From the NCBI RefSeq assembly GCF_012971725.1, contig NZ_CP048833.1, positions 1,426,001 through 1,490,000 on the forward strand: a stretch of DNA of 64,000 bases. The letters run 5' to 3'. Origin of the DNA: Pseudomonas multiresinivorans. Its GTDB lineage: Bacteria; Pseudomonadota; Gammaproteobacteria; Pseudomonadales; Pseudomonadaceae. Below, piece after piece: positions 27,814 to 37,679 of the stretch. The translations under genes were made by a program, and so were the position numbers. The notes under the pieces were generated by a model. The model searched no databases. It saw only the letters and a program-made list of their open reading frames with translations, and was not told the origin of the DNA. Position 1 is the stretch's first letter, and each line of letters starts with the position of its first letter.

Positions 27814-29850
27814 TTACAACCGCGCGGCCAGTTCGGCGCCCTCGCGGATGGCCCGTTTGGCATCCAGCTCCCGCGCCACGCTGGCGCCGCCGATGACGTG
27901 GTAGCGCAGGTTCTCCGCCGCCAGTGTCGGTTGCAGTTCCAGGAGGGGTTCCTGGCCGGCGCAGATCACCACGTTGTCCACGGCCAGGCATTGCTCCTGG
28001 CCATCGACACGGACGTGCAGGCCGTCATCGTCGATGCGCAGGTACTCGACGCCGCCAAGCATTCGCACACCGTGATGCCTGAGGTGCGCACGGTGCACCC
28101 AGCCGCTGGTCTTGCCCAGCCCGGCGCCGGGCTGGCCGGCCTTGCGTTGCAGCAGCCAGAGCTGCCGGCGCGATGCGGGGGCGACAGGCGGGATCAGGCC
28201 GCCCGCAGTGGCGTTGTCCAGATCGATGCCCCACTGGCCGAGCCACTCGCCCAGCGGCTGCGGACCATCACGCTCGGTGAGCAGGAAGCTGGCGACGTCG
28301 AAGCCGATGCCACCGGCGCCGATCAGCGCGACCTTCGCGCCCACCGCTGCGCCACGCAGCACGTCGAGGTAGCTGAGCACCTTGGCGTGGCCGATGCCCG
28401 GAATCGACGGCGTGCGCGGCTGGATGCCGGTGGCGACTATCACCTCGTCGTACTCGCCGCTCAGTTCGCCGCGCCGGATGCGCCGGCCCAGTTGCACCTC
28501 GACACCCAGTTCACCCAGGCGTACGGCGAAGTAGCGCAGCGTCTCGTGGAATTCCTCCTTGCCCGGCACGCGCTTGGCCAGGTTGAACTGCCCGCCGATC
28601 TCCCCGGCGGCTTCGAACAGCGTTACCCGGTGCCCGCGCTCGGCGGCGACGCAGGCGGCGGACAGCCCGGCAGGCCCCGCGCCGATCACCGCGATGCGCT
28701 TTTGCACGCGCGCCTTGCGGTAGCGCAGTTCGGTCTCGAACGCCGCGCGCGGGTTGACCAGGCAGCTGGCGCGGCGATTGGCAAAGGCGTGGTCCAGGCA
28801 GGCCTGGTTGCAGGCGATGCAGGTGTTGATCGAGTCCGCGCGCCCGGCGGCAGCTTTCTCCACGAACTGCGGGTCGGCCAGCAGGGGCCGGGCCATGGAG
28901 ACGAGATCGGCGTGGCCCTCGGCGAGCAGCCGCTCGGCGACTTCCGGCGTGTTGATGCGGTTGCTGGCGATCACCGGCACGCGCAACTCACGGCGCAGGC
29001 GTGCGGTGACTTCGGCGAAGGCGGCGCGCGGCACCGAGGTCACGATGGTTGGCACCCGCGACTCGTGCCACCCGACGCCGGTGTTGAGCAGGTCGATGCC
29101 GGCGCCTTCCAGGGCTCGTGCAACGGTGCGCACCTCGTCCCAGCTGTTGCCGCCTTCCACCAGGTCGAGCAGCGACAGGCGGTAGCTGACGACGAAGCGT
29201 TCTCCCAGGGCGCGACGTGTGCGGCGGACGATCTCCAGCGGCAGGCGCATGCGGTTGCCCAGGTCGCCGCCCCAGCGGTCCTGGCGCTGGTTGGTGCGCG
29301 GGCAGAGGAACTGGTTCAGCAGGTAGCCTTCGCTGCCCATGATCTCGACGCCGTCGTAGCCGGCGGCGTGGGCGAGCTTCGCGCAGCGCACGAAGGCGGC
29401 GATGGTGCGCAGGATGCCGCGCTCGGAGAGTTCGCGCGGGGCGAACCAGCTGATTGGCGATTTCAGCGGCGAGGCCGAGACCACCAGCGGGTGATAGCCG
29501 TAGCGCCCGGCATGTAGGATTTGCAGCAGGATGCGCCCGCCCTCGCGGTGCACCGCCTGGGTCAGGCGGCGGTGCGCCGGCACCTGCAGGCCGCTGGTCA
29601 GGCTGCTGCCCAGCGGCAGCAGCCAGCCTTCGCGGTTGGGCGCGAATCCGCCAGTAATGATCAGGCCGACGCCGCCGCGTGCCCGCTCTCGGTAGTAGGC
29701 GGCGAGCTTGCCGAAGTCCCAGAGGCGATCTTCCAGCCCGGTATGCATCGAGCCCATGACCACGCGGTTGCGCAGCTGGAGGGCACCCAGGTCGAGCGGG
29801 GCGAGCAGGTGAGGGAAAGGCGAGGCGGCAGACGACATGGAAGCACTCAT
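27814..29850 (-). CDS. fadH: 2,4-dienoyl-CoA reductase (NADPH)
   Basis: 678 residues, near E. coli FadH (672). The N-terminal FMN/TIM barrel has NRVVMGSMHTGLE, HAGRYGYHP and YDGVEIMGSEGYLLNQF. The 4Fe-4S site reads CIACNQACLDHAFANRRASC. An FAD/NADPH domain follows (IAVIGAGPAGLSAACVAAERG and later ALIGAGGIGFDVA). The enzyme removes the 4-5 double bond of unsaturated fatty acyl-CoAs for beta-oxidation in the cytosol. In P. aeruginosa a FadH copy lies beside fdnG as here. ATG 29850 has AGGA upstream; ATG 29838 is an alternative. Confidence 0.93.
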   Translation of the reverse strand: MSASMSSAASPFPHLLAPLDLGALQLRNRVVMGSMHTGLEDRLWDFGKLAAYYRERARGGVGLIITGGFAPNREGWLLPLGSSLTSGLQVPAHRRLTQAVHREGGRILLQILHAGRYGYHPLVVSASPLKSPISWFAPRELSERGILRTIAAFVRCAKLAHAAGYDGVEIMGSEGYLLNQFLCPRTNQRQDRWGGDLGNRMRLPLEIVRRTRRALGERFVVSYRLSLLDLVEGGNSWDEVRTVARALEGAGIDLLNTGVGWHESRVPTIVTSVPRAAFAEVTARLRRELRVPVIASNRINTPEVAERLLAEGHADLVSMARPLLADPQFVEKAAAGRADSINTCIACNQACLDHAFANRRASCLVNPRAAFETELRYRKARVQKRIAVIGAGPAGLSAACVAAERGHRVTLFEAAGEIGGQFNLAKRVPGKEEFHETLRYFAVRLGELGVEVQLGRRIRRGELSGEYDEVIVATGIQPRTPSIPGIGHAKVLSYLDVLRGAAVGAKVALIGAGGIGFDVASFLLTERDGPQPLGEWLGQWGIDLDNATAGGLIPPVAPASRRQLWLLQRKAGQPGAGLGKTSGWVHRAHLRHHGVRMLGGVEYLRIDDDGLHVRVDGQEQCLAVDNVVICAGQEPLLELQPTLAAENLRYHVIGGASVARELDAKRAIREGAELAARL

Positions 29851-30029
29851 GGGCAGTCAGGTCCTGCCACCCTAATGGGCCAGCGGTGGGTCGGTTAACG
29901 GCCCGGCTGCCGTCTCGTTCAGGCATTTCGGTCAAGCGTTTCGATTTGACAGACTGGCCACAGGTTCCAGACTTGAACCCATGGCAGGGCTTCGTGCCCC
30001 GAACGCTGGCTGAAGTGACGGAGGTCGTC

Positions 30030-30218
30030 ATGAAAGCGATAAGAACAAGACATGCGCGCCATTACCTGCTCGCTGCCTTCATCGGTGTGGCCCTGCTCGG
30101 ACTGCACGAAACCCTTCAGTCGGATCGCGCGCAGTCCGCCTGTCGTTCCGATGCTGAAGCTATCTCCTGCGCCTACCCGCCCGTTGCCCATTTAGGGGTA
30201 CTCAGCAGTCCGTTCTGA
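30030..30218 (+). CDS. Small hypothetical protein, possibly membrane-bound
   Basis: 62 residues beginning MKAIRTRHARHYLLAAFIG, with GGAGGT well placed before the ATG. A single hydrophobic segment (YLLAAFIGVALLGL) may be a signal or anchor; two cysteines follow. No family is recognised. It lies between fadH (divergent) and fdnG (same direction). It may be a real small exported protein, but the short length leaves doubt. Confidence 0.45.
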   Translation: MKAIRTRHARHYLLAAFIGVALLGLHETLQSDRAQSACRSDAEAISCAYPPVAHLGVLSSPF

Positions 30219-30226
30219 GTGACGCA

Positions 30227-30240
30227 CTGACGCGCGTCAA
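30227..30240. promoter_or_regulatory. Candidate FNR/ANR-type site upstream of fdnG
   Basis: CTGACGCGCGTCAA is one base from TTGAC-N4-GTCAA and lies 134 bp before the fdnG ATG. No convincing -10 is seen at the expected distance, so this is a weak call. Confidence 0.35.
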
Positions 30241-30373
30241 TGCGCCGCAAAGTCTCCGCGTGCATGGTCAGCGCCCGGCTGAAGACTGGCTTATTGCCTC
30301 AGCTTGGCTATCTTTTAAGCAGCAAGGGTCCGGCCATGCACCGGACGTACGCTGCCTGATCAGGAGACGCACG

Positions 30374-33300
30374 ATGGATATGAACCGTCGGCAATTTTTC
30401 AAGGTCTGCGCTGTGGGCCTTGGAGGATCGAGCCTGGCGGCACTCGGGATGGCACCCCCGGATGCATTCGCCGACCAGATCCGCCATTTCAAGCTTGCGC
30501 GCACCGTCGAGACCCGCAATACCTGCCCGTACTGCTCGGTAGGCTGCGGCATCCTCATGTACAGCCAGGGTGATGCGGCGAAGAACGTCTCGCAGAACAT
30601 CATCCACATCGAGGGCGACTCGGACCATCCGGTCAACCGTGGCACCCTCTGCCCCAAAGGCGCCGGCCTGCTGGACTTCGTCCACAGCCCGAACCGCCTG
30701 AAATACCCGCAGATTCGCGAAGCTGGCTCCGCTGAGTGGAAGCGCATCGGCTGGGACGAGGCGCTCGATCGCATCGCCAAGCTGGTGAAGGACGACCGCG
30801 ACGCCAACTTCATCGAGAAGAACGCCCAGGGCCAGACGGTGAACCGCTGGCTGACCACCGGCTTCCTGGCAGCGTCGGCGTCTTCCAACGAAGCCGGCTA
30901 CATCACCCACAAGGTGATGCGTTCCCTCGGACTACTGGCGTTCGACAACCAAGCGCGTGTCTGACACGGCCCGACGGTGGCAAGTCTTGCCCCGACGTTT
31001 GGCCGTGGAGCCATGACCAACCATTGGACCGACATCAAGAATGCCGATCTGATTCTGATCATGGGCGGAAACGCCGCTGAAGCGCACCCGTGTGGCTTCA
31101 AGTGGGTGACCGAAGCCAAGGCGCACAACAAGGCGCGCCTGCTGGTGGTCGACCCGCGATTCACCCGTTCCGCCTCGGTGGCCGACTACTACGCGCCCAT
31201 CCGTACCGGCACGGACATCGCCTTCCTCGGCGGCCTGATCAATTTCCTGCTGGAGAACGACAGGTACCAGAAGGAATACGTCCACAACTACACCGACGTC
31301 TCGTTCATCGTGAAGGAAGGCTTCGGTTTCGACGACGGCCTGTTCAACGGTTACGACGCCGAGAAGCGCACCTACCCGGACAAGTCGTCCTGGCAGTACG
31401 AGCTGGGCGAGGACGGCTTCGCCAAGGTCGACCCGACCCTGACGCACCCGCGCTGCGTGTTCAACCTGATGAAGCAGCACTACAGCCGCTATACGCCGGA
31501 CGTGGTGAGCAACATCTGCGGCACGCCCAAGGACATGATGCTCAAGGTGTGGGAGGAGATATCCACCACCGCGGCGCCGACCAAGGTCATGACCATCATG
31601 TACGCCCTGGGCTGGACACAGCACTCGGTGGGCGCGCAGATGATCCGCACGGGCGCGATGGTGCAACTGCTGCTGGGCAACATCGGCATGCCCGGCGGCG
31701 GCATGAACGCCCTGCGCGGTCACTCCAACATCCAGGGTCTGACCGACCTCGGGCTGCTGTCCAACTCGCTTCCCGGCTACCTGACACTGGGCATGGACGC
31801 GGAGCAGGACTACAACGCCTACATCACCAAGCGCACGTCCAAACCGCTGCGTCCGGGGCAGTTGTCCTACTGGCAGAACTATCCCAAGTTCCACGTCAGC
31901 CTGATGAAGTCCTGGTTCGGCAAGTCCGCGACCAAGGACAACAACTGGTGCTACGACTGGCTGCCCAAGCTGGACATGCCCGGCGCCGGCTACGACGTGC
32001 TGCGCTACTTCGACATGATGTACCAGGGCAAGGTCAACGGTTACTTCTGCCAGGGCTTCAACCCCATCGCCTCGTTCCCCAACAAGGCCAAGGTCAGCGC
32101 TGCGCTGGCCAAGCTGAAGTGGATGGTGGTGATGGACCCGCTGGCCACCGAAACCTCCGAGTTCTGGCGCAATGCCGGCGAGCACAACGACGTCGACACC
32201 AAGGCCATCCAGACCACGGTGTTCCGCCTGCCCACCAGTTGCTTCGCCGAGGAGGACGGTTCCATCGTCAACTCCGGCCGCTGGCTGCAATGGCACTGGA
32301 AAGGCGCCGAGCCGCCGGGTGAGGCACGCACCGACATCGCCATCATGAGCGGCCTGCTGCATCGCCTGCGCGAGGCTTATCGCAAGGACGGCGGCAAGTT
32401 CCCCGACCCGATCCTGGGCCTGGACTGGCCGTACCTGACGCCCGACGAACCGACGCCGGAGGAGATCGCCAAGGAGTACAACGGCAAGGCACTGGCCGAT
32501 GTGGTCGACCCCGCCAACGGCATGGTCCTGGCGAAAGCCGGCGAGCAGCTGCCCGGCTTTGCGCTGCTGCGTGACGACGGAAGCACCGCCAGTGGTTGCT
32601 GGATCTTCGCCGGCTCCTGGACGCAGCAGGGCAACCAGATGGGCCGCCGCGACAACAGCGACCCCTACGCCATGGGCCAGACCCTGGGCTGGGCCTGGGC
32701 GTGGCCGGCCAACCGGCGCATCCTCTACAACCGCGCCTCGGCCGACGTCAGCGGCAAGCCGTGGGATCCGGTGAAGAAGCGCCTGGTGTGGTGGAACGGC
32801 AAGGCCTGGGGCGGCACCGACATCCCGGACTTCAAGCCCGATTCGGCGCCGGAAGCGGGGATGAACCCGTTCATCATGAACCCCGAAGGCGTGGCGCGTT
32901 TCTTCGCCGTCGACAAGATGGCCGAGGGGCCGTTCCCCGAGCACTACGAGCCGTTCGAGACGCCCATAGGCGTCAACCCGCTGCACAAGAACCCGCAGGC
33001 GATCAGCAGCCCGGCGGCGCGGGTGTTCAAGAACGACATGGAACTGTTCGGCACGGCGAAGGAGTTCCCGTACGCCGCGACCACCTACCGGCTCACCGAG
33101 CACTTCCACTTCTGGACCAAGCATTGCCGTCTGAATGCCATCGTCCAGCCGGAACAGTTCGTCGAGATCGGCGAGGCGCTGGCGAAGGAGCTCGGCATCA
33201 AGGCCGGCGACCGCGTGAAGGTTTCCTCCAACCGCGGTTTCATCAAGGCGGTGGCGGTGGTGACCAAGCGCATCCGTCCGCTGCAGGTCAACGGCCAGAC

Positions 33301-33451
33301 CGTGCACCACGTGGGCATCCCCCTGCACTGGGGTTTCTCCGGCGTGGCGCGCAACGGCTACCTGACCAACACCCTGACCCCCTTCGTGGGCGACGGGAAC
33401 ACGCAGACGCCGGAGTTCAAGTCCTTCCTCGTCAACGTGGAAAAGGCGTGA
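30374..33451 (+). CDS. fdnG: Formate dehydrogenase-N alpha subunit, selenoprotein
   Basis: 1025 residues counting one in-frame TGA (30962-30964) as selenocysteine 197; E. coli FdnG has Sec196 and about the same length. A Tat signal (MNRRQFFKVC) exports the folded enzyme. The 4Fe-4S site is CPYCSVGCGIL with CPKGAGL, and the Sec sits in RV-U-HGPTVASLAPTFGRGA, the family's active-site context. The molybdopterin domain includes ILIMGGNAAEAHP and HSVGAQMIRTGAM. It oxidises formate in the periplasm and passes electrons to FdnH. A selenocysteine signal follows the TGA. fdnHI, fdhE and selAB follow directly. Confidence 0.96.
30962..31001 (+). promoter_or_regulatory. UGA(Sec) codon and SECIS-like hairpin
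   Basis: The TGA at 30962 is followed by GGCAAGTCTTGCC (30979-30991), a short stem whose loop holds the GU typical of bacterial SECIS apical loops. Its distance from the UGA suits recognition by SelB. Outer pairing may extend to CCGACG on each side. Confidence 0.8.
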
Positions 33452-33459
33452 GGTGACCC

Positions 33460-34392
33460 ATGAGTAGCCAAGACATCTACGCCCGCTCCGCCACCACCTT
33501 GCCGTCGCCTTCGGTGCGGCACGAGGAGGAAGTGGCCAAGCTGATCGACGTGTCCAAGTGCATCGGTTGCAAGGCCTGCCAGGTCGCCTGCTCGGAATGG
33601 AACGAGCTGCGCGACGAGGTGGGTCACAACCACGGCACCTACGACAACCCGATCGACCTGACGGACCAGTCCTGGACGGTCATGCGCTTCACCGAGCATG
33701 AGAACCCCAACGGCAACCTCGAGTGGCTGATCCGCAAGGACGGCTGCATGCACTGTGCCGAGCCGGGCTGCCTAAAGGCCTGCCCGAGCCCCGGCGCGAT
33801 CGTGAAGTACGCCAACGGCATCGTCGACTTCAACCAGGACCACTGCATCGGCTGCGGCTATTGCATCACCGGCTGCCCGTTCAACATCCCGCGCATCTCG
33901 CAGAAGGACCACAAGGCGTACAAGTGCACCCTGTGTTCCGACCGCGTGGCCGTGGGCATGGAGCCGGCCTGCGTGAAGACCTGCCCGACCGGCGCCATCG
34001 TCTTCGGTACCAAGGAGGACATGAAGGAACACGCCGCCGAGCGCATTGTCGACCTGAAGTCCCGTGGCTTCGAACACGCGGGTCTGTATGACCCCGAAGG
34101 CGTCGGCGGCACTCACGTGATGTACGTGCTGCACCATGCCGACCAGCCGTCGCTGTATGCCGGCCTGCCCGACAAACCGGCGATCAGCCCGATGGTCAGC
34201 CTGTGGAAAGGCCTGACCAAGCCGCTGGGCCTGCTGGCCATGGCCGGCGTGGTGCTGGCCGGGTTCTTCCACTACACCCGCATCGGCCCCAATCGGGTCG
34301 AGGAGGACGAGGAGGACGGACCCGACCCGCAGGCGCCGGTGCACAAGGTCGATCCTTCGGTGCATGACTATGATCCGCGTGATCCCCGCTGA
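33460..34392 (+). CDS. fdnH: Formate dehydrogenase-N beta subunit
   Basis: 310 residues. Four [4Fe-4S] clusters are indicated by CIGCKACQVACSEW, CMHCAEPGCLKACP, CIGCGYCITGCPF and CTLCSDRVAVGMEPACVKTCP. A C-terminal transmembrane helix (PLGLLAMAGVVLAGFFHY, near 250-270) anchors it to the inner membrane facing the periplasm. It carries electrons from FdnG to the cytochrome b subunit. It starts 8 bp after the fdnG stop behind GAGGTG. Confidence 0.96.
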   Translation: MSSQDIYARSATTLPSPSVRHEEEVAKLIDVSKCIGCKACQVACSEWNELRDEVGHNHGTYDNPIDLTDQSWTVMRFTEHENPNGNLEWLIRKDGCMHCAEPGCLKACPSPGAIVKYANGIVDFNQDHCIGCGYCITGCPFNIPRISQKDHKAYKCTLCSDRVAVGMEPACVKTCPTGAIVFGTKEDMKEHAAERIVDLKSRGFEHAGLYDPEGVGGTHVMYVLHHADQPSLYAGLPDKPAISPMVSLWKGLTKPLGLLAMAGVVLAGFFHYTRIGPNRVEEDEEDGPDPQAPVHKVDPSVHDYDPRDPR

Positions 34393-34449
34393 CTGACTTC
34401 CACCCTCCTCGCGGGGAGGGCGGAAAAGGGCAGCAAGGAGCCCGACGAC

Positions 34450-35076
34450 ATGAAAAAAGATATCCAGCGTTACAACGCCAACGAACGGAGCAACCACTGG
34501 ATGGTGGCCATTCTGTTCTTCCTCGCCGGCCTCTCGGGGCTGGCGCTGTTCCATCCGGCCATGTTCTGGCTGACCAACCTGTTCGGCGGTGGGCCGTGGA
34601 CGCGCATTCTCCATCCCTTCCTCGGGGTGGCGATGTTCCTGTTCTTCCTCGGCCTGGTGATTCGCTTCGCCCACCACAACCTGGTGGAAAAGCGCGATGT
34701 GCAGTGGCTCAAGCAATGGCGTGATGTGGTGACCAACCGCGAGGAAAACCTCCCGGAAGTGGGTCGCTACAACGCCGGGCAGAAGCTGCTGTTCTGGACC
34801 CTGCTGCTGTGCATGCTGGTGCTGCTGGTGACCGGCTTCGTGATGTGGCGTGCGTACTTCAGCCACTTCTTCGGCATCGACCTCATCCGTATCGCCTCGC
34901 TGCTGCATGCCTTCGCCGCCTTCGTACTCATCTGCAGCATCCTGGTGCACATCTACGCCGGCATCTGGGTGAAGGGTTCGATGGGCGCCATGCTCTATGG
35001 CTGGGTCAGCCGCGGCTGGGCGCGCAAGCACCACGCCGCCTGGCTCAAGGACGTGGACAAGGGCAAGGGCCACTGA
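34450..35076 (+). CDS. fdnI: Formate dehydrogenase-N gamma subunit, cytochrome b556
   Basis: 208 residues, four membrane helices, matching E. coli FdnI (217). Likely heme ligands are His residues in NERSNHWMVAILFF, HPFLGVAMF and in the last helices (HAFAAFVLIC, LVHIYAGIWVKG). It passes electrons to menaquinone or ubiquinone. AAGGAG precedes the ATG. A CCCTCC..GGGAGGG hairpin (34403-34420) lies in the 57-bp gap after fdnH and may tune the relative expression. Confidence 0.94.
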   Translation: MKKDIQRYNANERSNHWMVAILFFLAGLSGLALFHPAMFWLTNLFGGGPWTRILHPFLGVAMFLFFLGLVIRFAHHNLVEKRDVQWLKQWRDVVTNREENLPEVGRYNAGQKLLFWTLLLCMLVLLVTGFVMWRAYFSHFFGIDLIRIASLLHAFAAFVLICSILVHIYAGIWVKGSMGAMLYGWVSRGWARKHHAAWLKDVDKGKGH

Positions 35077-35126
35077 CCCTCGACGTAGCCGCCGGCTGAG
35101 GCCAGTGCTTCCGCCGGCACGAACCA

Positions 35127-35163
35127 TCCCCTCTCCCTTCAGGGAGAGGGCCAGGGAGAGGGG
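35127..35163. repeat. CCCTCTCCCT..AGGGAGAGGG REP-type copy
   Basis: A single hairpin-forming copy of the family also at 1205-1329 and 63508-63628, lying between fdnI and fdhE. Confidence 0.75.
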
Positions 35164-35202
35164 CTTTCCAGGCCCCGCTCCGAACCCAACAAGGAGTCCT
35201 GC

Positions 35203-36135
35203 GTGTCAGGCCGAATTCTCGAACCCGGGCAGATCGAAGCTGCCGCAAACATCCCGCCGCTGTTCAATCTACCGCCCCACGACCTGTTCTCCCGCCGCGC
35301 CGCGCGCCTGCGTGAACTGGCACCGGATAATCCGCTGCAGGGCTACCTGGAGCTGATCGCCGGGGTCTGCGACGCTCAGCAGGTGCTGCTGGAACGCAAG
35401 CTGTTCCTGCCCACGCCGGACGCCGCCGCGCTTGCCCGCAGCCAGGAACACCGCATGCCGCCGCTGGCCTACGAGGTCCTGGTGCGCGAAGGTGCGTGGC
35501 TGCCGCTGCTGGATGCCTTCCTCGATGCCTATGAACTCACCGCCAACCCGGCCGTGGTCGAGGCGCTGAAGGCACTGCGCAACGCCGACTCCGGCCAGCG
35601 CAAGGCCTGGGCGCTGGGCCTGCTCAACGGCCAGTTCGACCTGCTGCCGCCAGCCCTGGTGCCCTTCCTTGGCGCCGTACTGCAGGTCGCCTTCAGCCAG
35701 TGGCTGCTGCAATTGCCGGAAGACACCCTGGTGGAAACCGACAGCCAGACTCTCTGCCCGGCCTGCGGCGCACCGCCGGTGGCCGGGATGATCCGCCACC
35801 AGGGCAAGCACGCCGGGCTGCGTTACCTGGCCTGCTCGCTGTGTTCCTGCGAATGGCACTACGTGCGCGTGAAGTGCAGCCACTGCGCCGAGAGCAAGGG
35901 GCTGGCCTACTACTCGCTGCAACGCGAGGGGCTCGCCAGCGACCAGGCGCCGCTCAAGGCCGAGACCTGCCCCGGCTGCCAGTCCTATCTCAAGCAGTTC
36001 TACCTGGAACACGACAAGCACGCCGAGGCCCAGGCGGACGACCTGGCCAGCCTCGCTCTGGACATCCGCCTCGCCGAGGACGGCTACTTGCGCAGCGCGC
36101 CGAACCTGCTGCTGGCGCCGGGTGGCGCTGGCTGA
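35203..36135 (+). CDS. fdhE: Formate dehydrogenase maturation protein FdhE
   Basis: 310 residues from GTG 35203 with AAGGAG upstream. Paired cysteine motifs CPACGAPP, CSLCSCEW, CSHCAESKG and CPGCQSYL form the rubredoxin-like metal sites of FdhE. It assists activation of respiratory formate dehydrogenases in the cytoplasm before Tat export. Its position after fdnGHI and before selAB gives an assembly-line layout. Confidence 0.94.
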   Translation: MSGRILEPGQIEAAANIPPLFNLPPHDLFSRRAARLRELAPDNPLQGYLELIAGVCDAQQVLLERKLFLPTPDAAALARSQEHRMPPLAYEVLVREGAWLPLLDAFLDAYELTANPAVVEALKALRNADSGQRKAWALGLLNGQFDLLPPALVPFLGAVLQVAFSQWLLQLPEDTLVETDSQTLCPACGAPPVAGMIRHQGKHAGLRYLACSLCSCEWHYVRVKCSHCAESKGLAYYSLQREGLASDQAPLKAETCPGCQSYLKQFYLEHDKHAEAQADDLASLALDIRLAEDGYLRSAPNLLLAPGGAG

Positions 36136-36145
36136 ATCTGCTCTT

Positions 36146-36234
36146 CGTAGGGCGGATAACGCGGCACGCGTTATCCGCCGTCAGCTTCGCTTCGATTGGG
36201 CCGGCGGATAACCGCGAGCGGTTATACGCCCTAC
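36146..36234. repeat. Inverted repeats of the GTAGGGCGGATAAC type
   Basis: CGTAGGGCGGATAACGCGGC at 36146 and the facing copy ending TACGCCCTACA at 36234 form a pair related to 1151-1188. It separates fdhE from selA. Confidence 0.7.
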
Positions 36235-36272
36235 ACTGACTCCAGCCATCGACTCCGCATTAAGGTTCGTCC

Positions 36273-37679
36273 ATGACCTCGGTACGCCTGCCTTCCATCG
36301 ACCGCCTGCTGCGCAGCCCGGCCTGCCAGCCGCTGCAGCAACGCTATGGCCGCGAGGCCCTGCTCAAGACCCTGCGCGACCTGCTCGACGAACTGCGCGA
36401 GCCCGCGCGCCACGGCCAGCTCGCTGCCGTCGAACTGGAAGAGTCCGTGCTCGCCGGCCGCGCTGGAGAGCGTCTCGCCGCCCACCACGCCAGCCGCGTG
36501 CGCCGGGTGTTCAACCTGACCGGCACCGTGCTGCACACCAACCTCGGCCGTGCGCTGCTGCCGGAAGAGGCCATCGAAGCCATCACGATGGCCGCGCGCT
36601 ACCCGCTCAACCTCGAATTCGATCTCGCCACCGGCAAGCGTGGCGACCGCGACGACCTCATCACCGGGCTGATCCGCGAATTGACCGGCGCCGAGGGCGT
36701 CACCGTGGTCAACAACAACGCCGCAGCCGTACTGCTGGCGCTCAACAGCCTGGGTGCGCGCAAGGAGGGGATCATTTCCCGTGGCGAGCTGATCGAGATC
36801 GGCGGCGCCTTCCGCATCCCCGACATCATGTCCCGCGCCGGGGTGAAGCTGGTCGAGGTCGGCACCACCAACCGCACCCACGCCAAGGATTACGAAGCCG
36901 TCATCGGCCCGCGCTCCGGCCTGCTGATGCGCGTGCACACCAGCAACTACAGCGTTCAGGGCTTCACTGCCAGCGTGCCGACGCCACAACTGGCACAGAT
37001 CGCCCACGCCCATGGTTTGCCGCTGCTGGAGGATCTGGGCAGCGGCACCCTGGTCGATCTCACTCGCTGGGGTTTGCCAAAGGAGCCAACCGTGCAGGAA
37101 GCCCTGCGCGACGGCGCCGACATCGTCACCTTCAGTGGCGACAAGCTGCTCGGCGGCCCGCAGGCCGGGTTGATCCTCGGCAGCAAGGAGCTGATCGGCA
37201 GGATCAAGAAGAATCCGCTCAAGCGTGCCTTGCGCGTGGACAAGCTGACGCTCGCCGCGCTGGAGGCCGTGCTCAACCTCTACCGCGATCCCGACCGCCT
37301 CGCCGAACGCCTTACCAGCCTGCGCCTGCTCAGTCGCCCGCAAACCGATATCCGCAGCCAGGCGCAGCGCCTCGAACCCGCGTTTGCCACGCTTCTGGGG
37401 GAAGGCTGGAGTGTTAGCGCCGAGGATGCGCTCGGCATGATCGGCAGCGGCGCGCAGCCAGTGGCGCGGCTGCCCAGCGCCGCATTGTGCCTGCGTCCGA
37501 ACCAACCCAAGCGTCAACGAGGCCGCGCATTGCTGGACCTCGAAGAGCGTCTGCGCTGTCTGCCCATCCCGGTGCTCGGCCGCATCGACGATGACGCGCT
37601 GTGGCTCGACCTGCGTCAGCTCGACGACGAGCCCGGCTTCGTCGCGCAACTGCCGATGCTGGCCGAGGGCGAGGCGTGA
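36273..37679 (+). CDS. selA: L-seryl-tRNA(Sec) selenium transferase
   Basis: 468 residues, as in E. coli SelA (463). The PLP lysine is in FSGDKLLGGPQAG (about 288-300). The N-terminal domain (VRLPSIDRLLRSPACQPL) binds tRNA-Sec. NLTGTVLHTNLGRALL and NNNAAAVLLALNSL are family motifs. It converts seryl-tRNA-Sec to selenocysteyl-tRNA-Sec using selenophosphate. Its stop overlaps the selB GTG start by 3 bp. Its tRNA substrate is at 50496. Confidence 0.96.
   Translation: MTSVRLPSIDRLLRSPACQPLQQRYGREALLKTLRDLLDELREPARHGQLAAVELEESVLAGRAGERLAAHHASRVRRVFNLTGTVLHTNLGRALLPEEAIEAITMAARYPLNLEFDLATGKRGDRDDLITGLIRELTGAEGVTVVNNNAAAVLLALNSLGARKEGIISRGELIEIGGAFRIPDIMSRAGVKLVEVGTTNRTHAKDYEAVIGPRSGLLMRVHTSNYSVQGFTASVPTPQLAQIAHAHGLPLLEDLGSGTLVDLTRWGLPKEPTVQEALRDGADIVTFSGDKLLGGPQAGLILGSKELIGRIKKNPLKRALRVDKLTLAALEAVLNLYRDPDRLAERLTSLRLLSRPQTDIRSQAQRLEPAFATLLGEGWSVSAEDALGMIGSGAQPVARLPSAALCLRPNQPKRQRGRALLDLEERLRCLPIPVLGRIDDDALWLDLRQLDDEPGFVAQLPMLAEGEA

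Noticed and set aside
30962..30964. In-frame stop in fdnG, which would make it a pseudogene
   Set aside because: The TGA is at the exact selenocysteine position of FdnG, is followed by a SECIS-like hairpin, and selA, selB and tRNA-Sec are all present.
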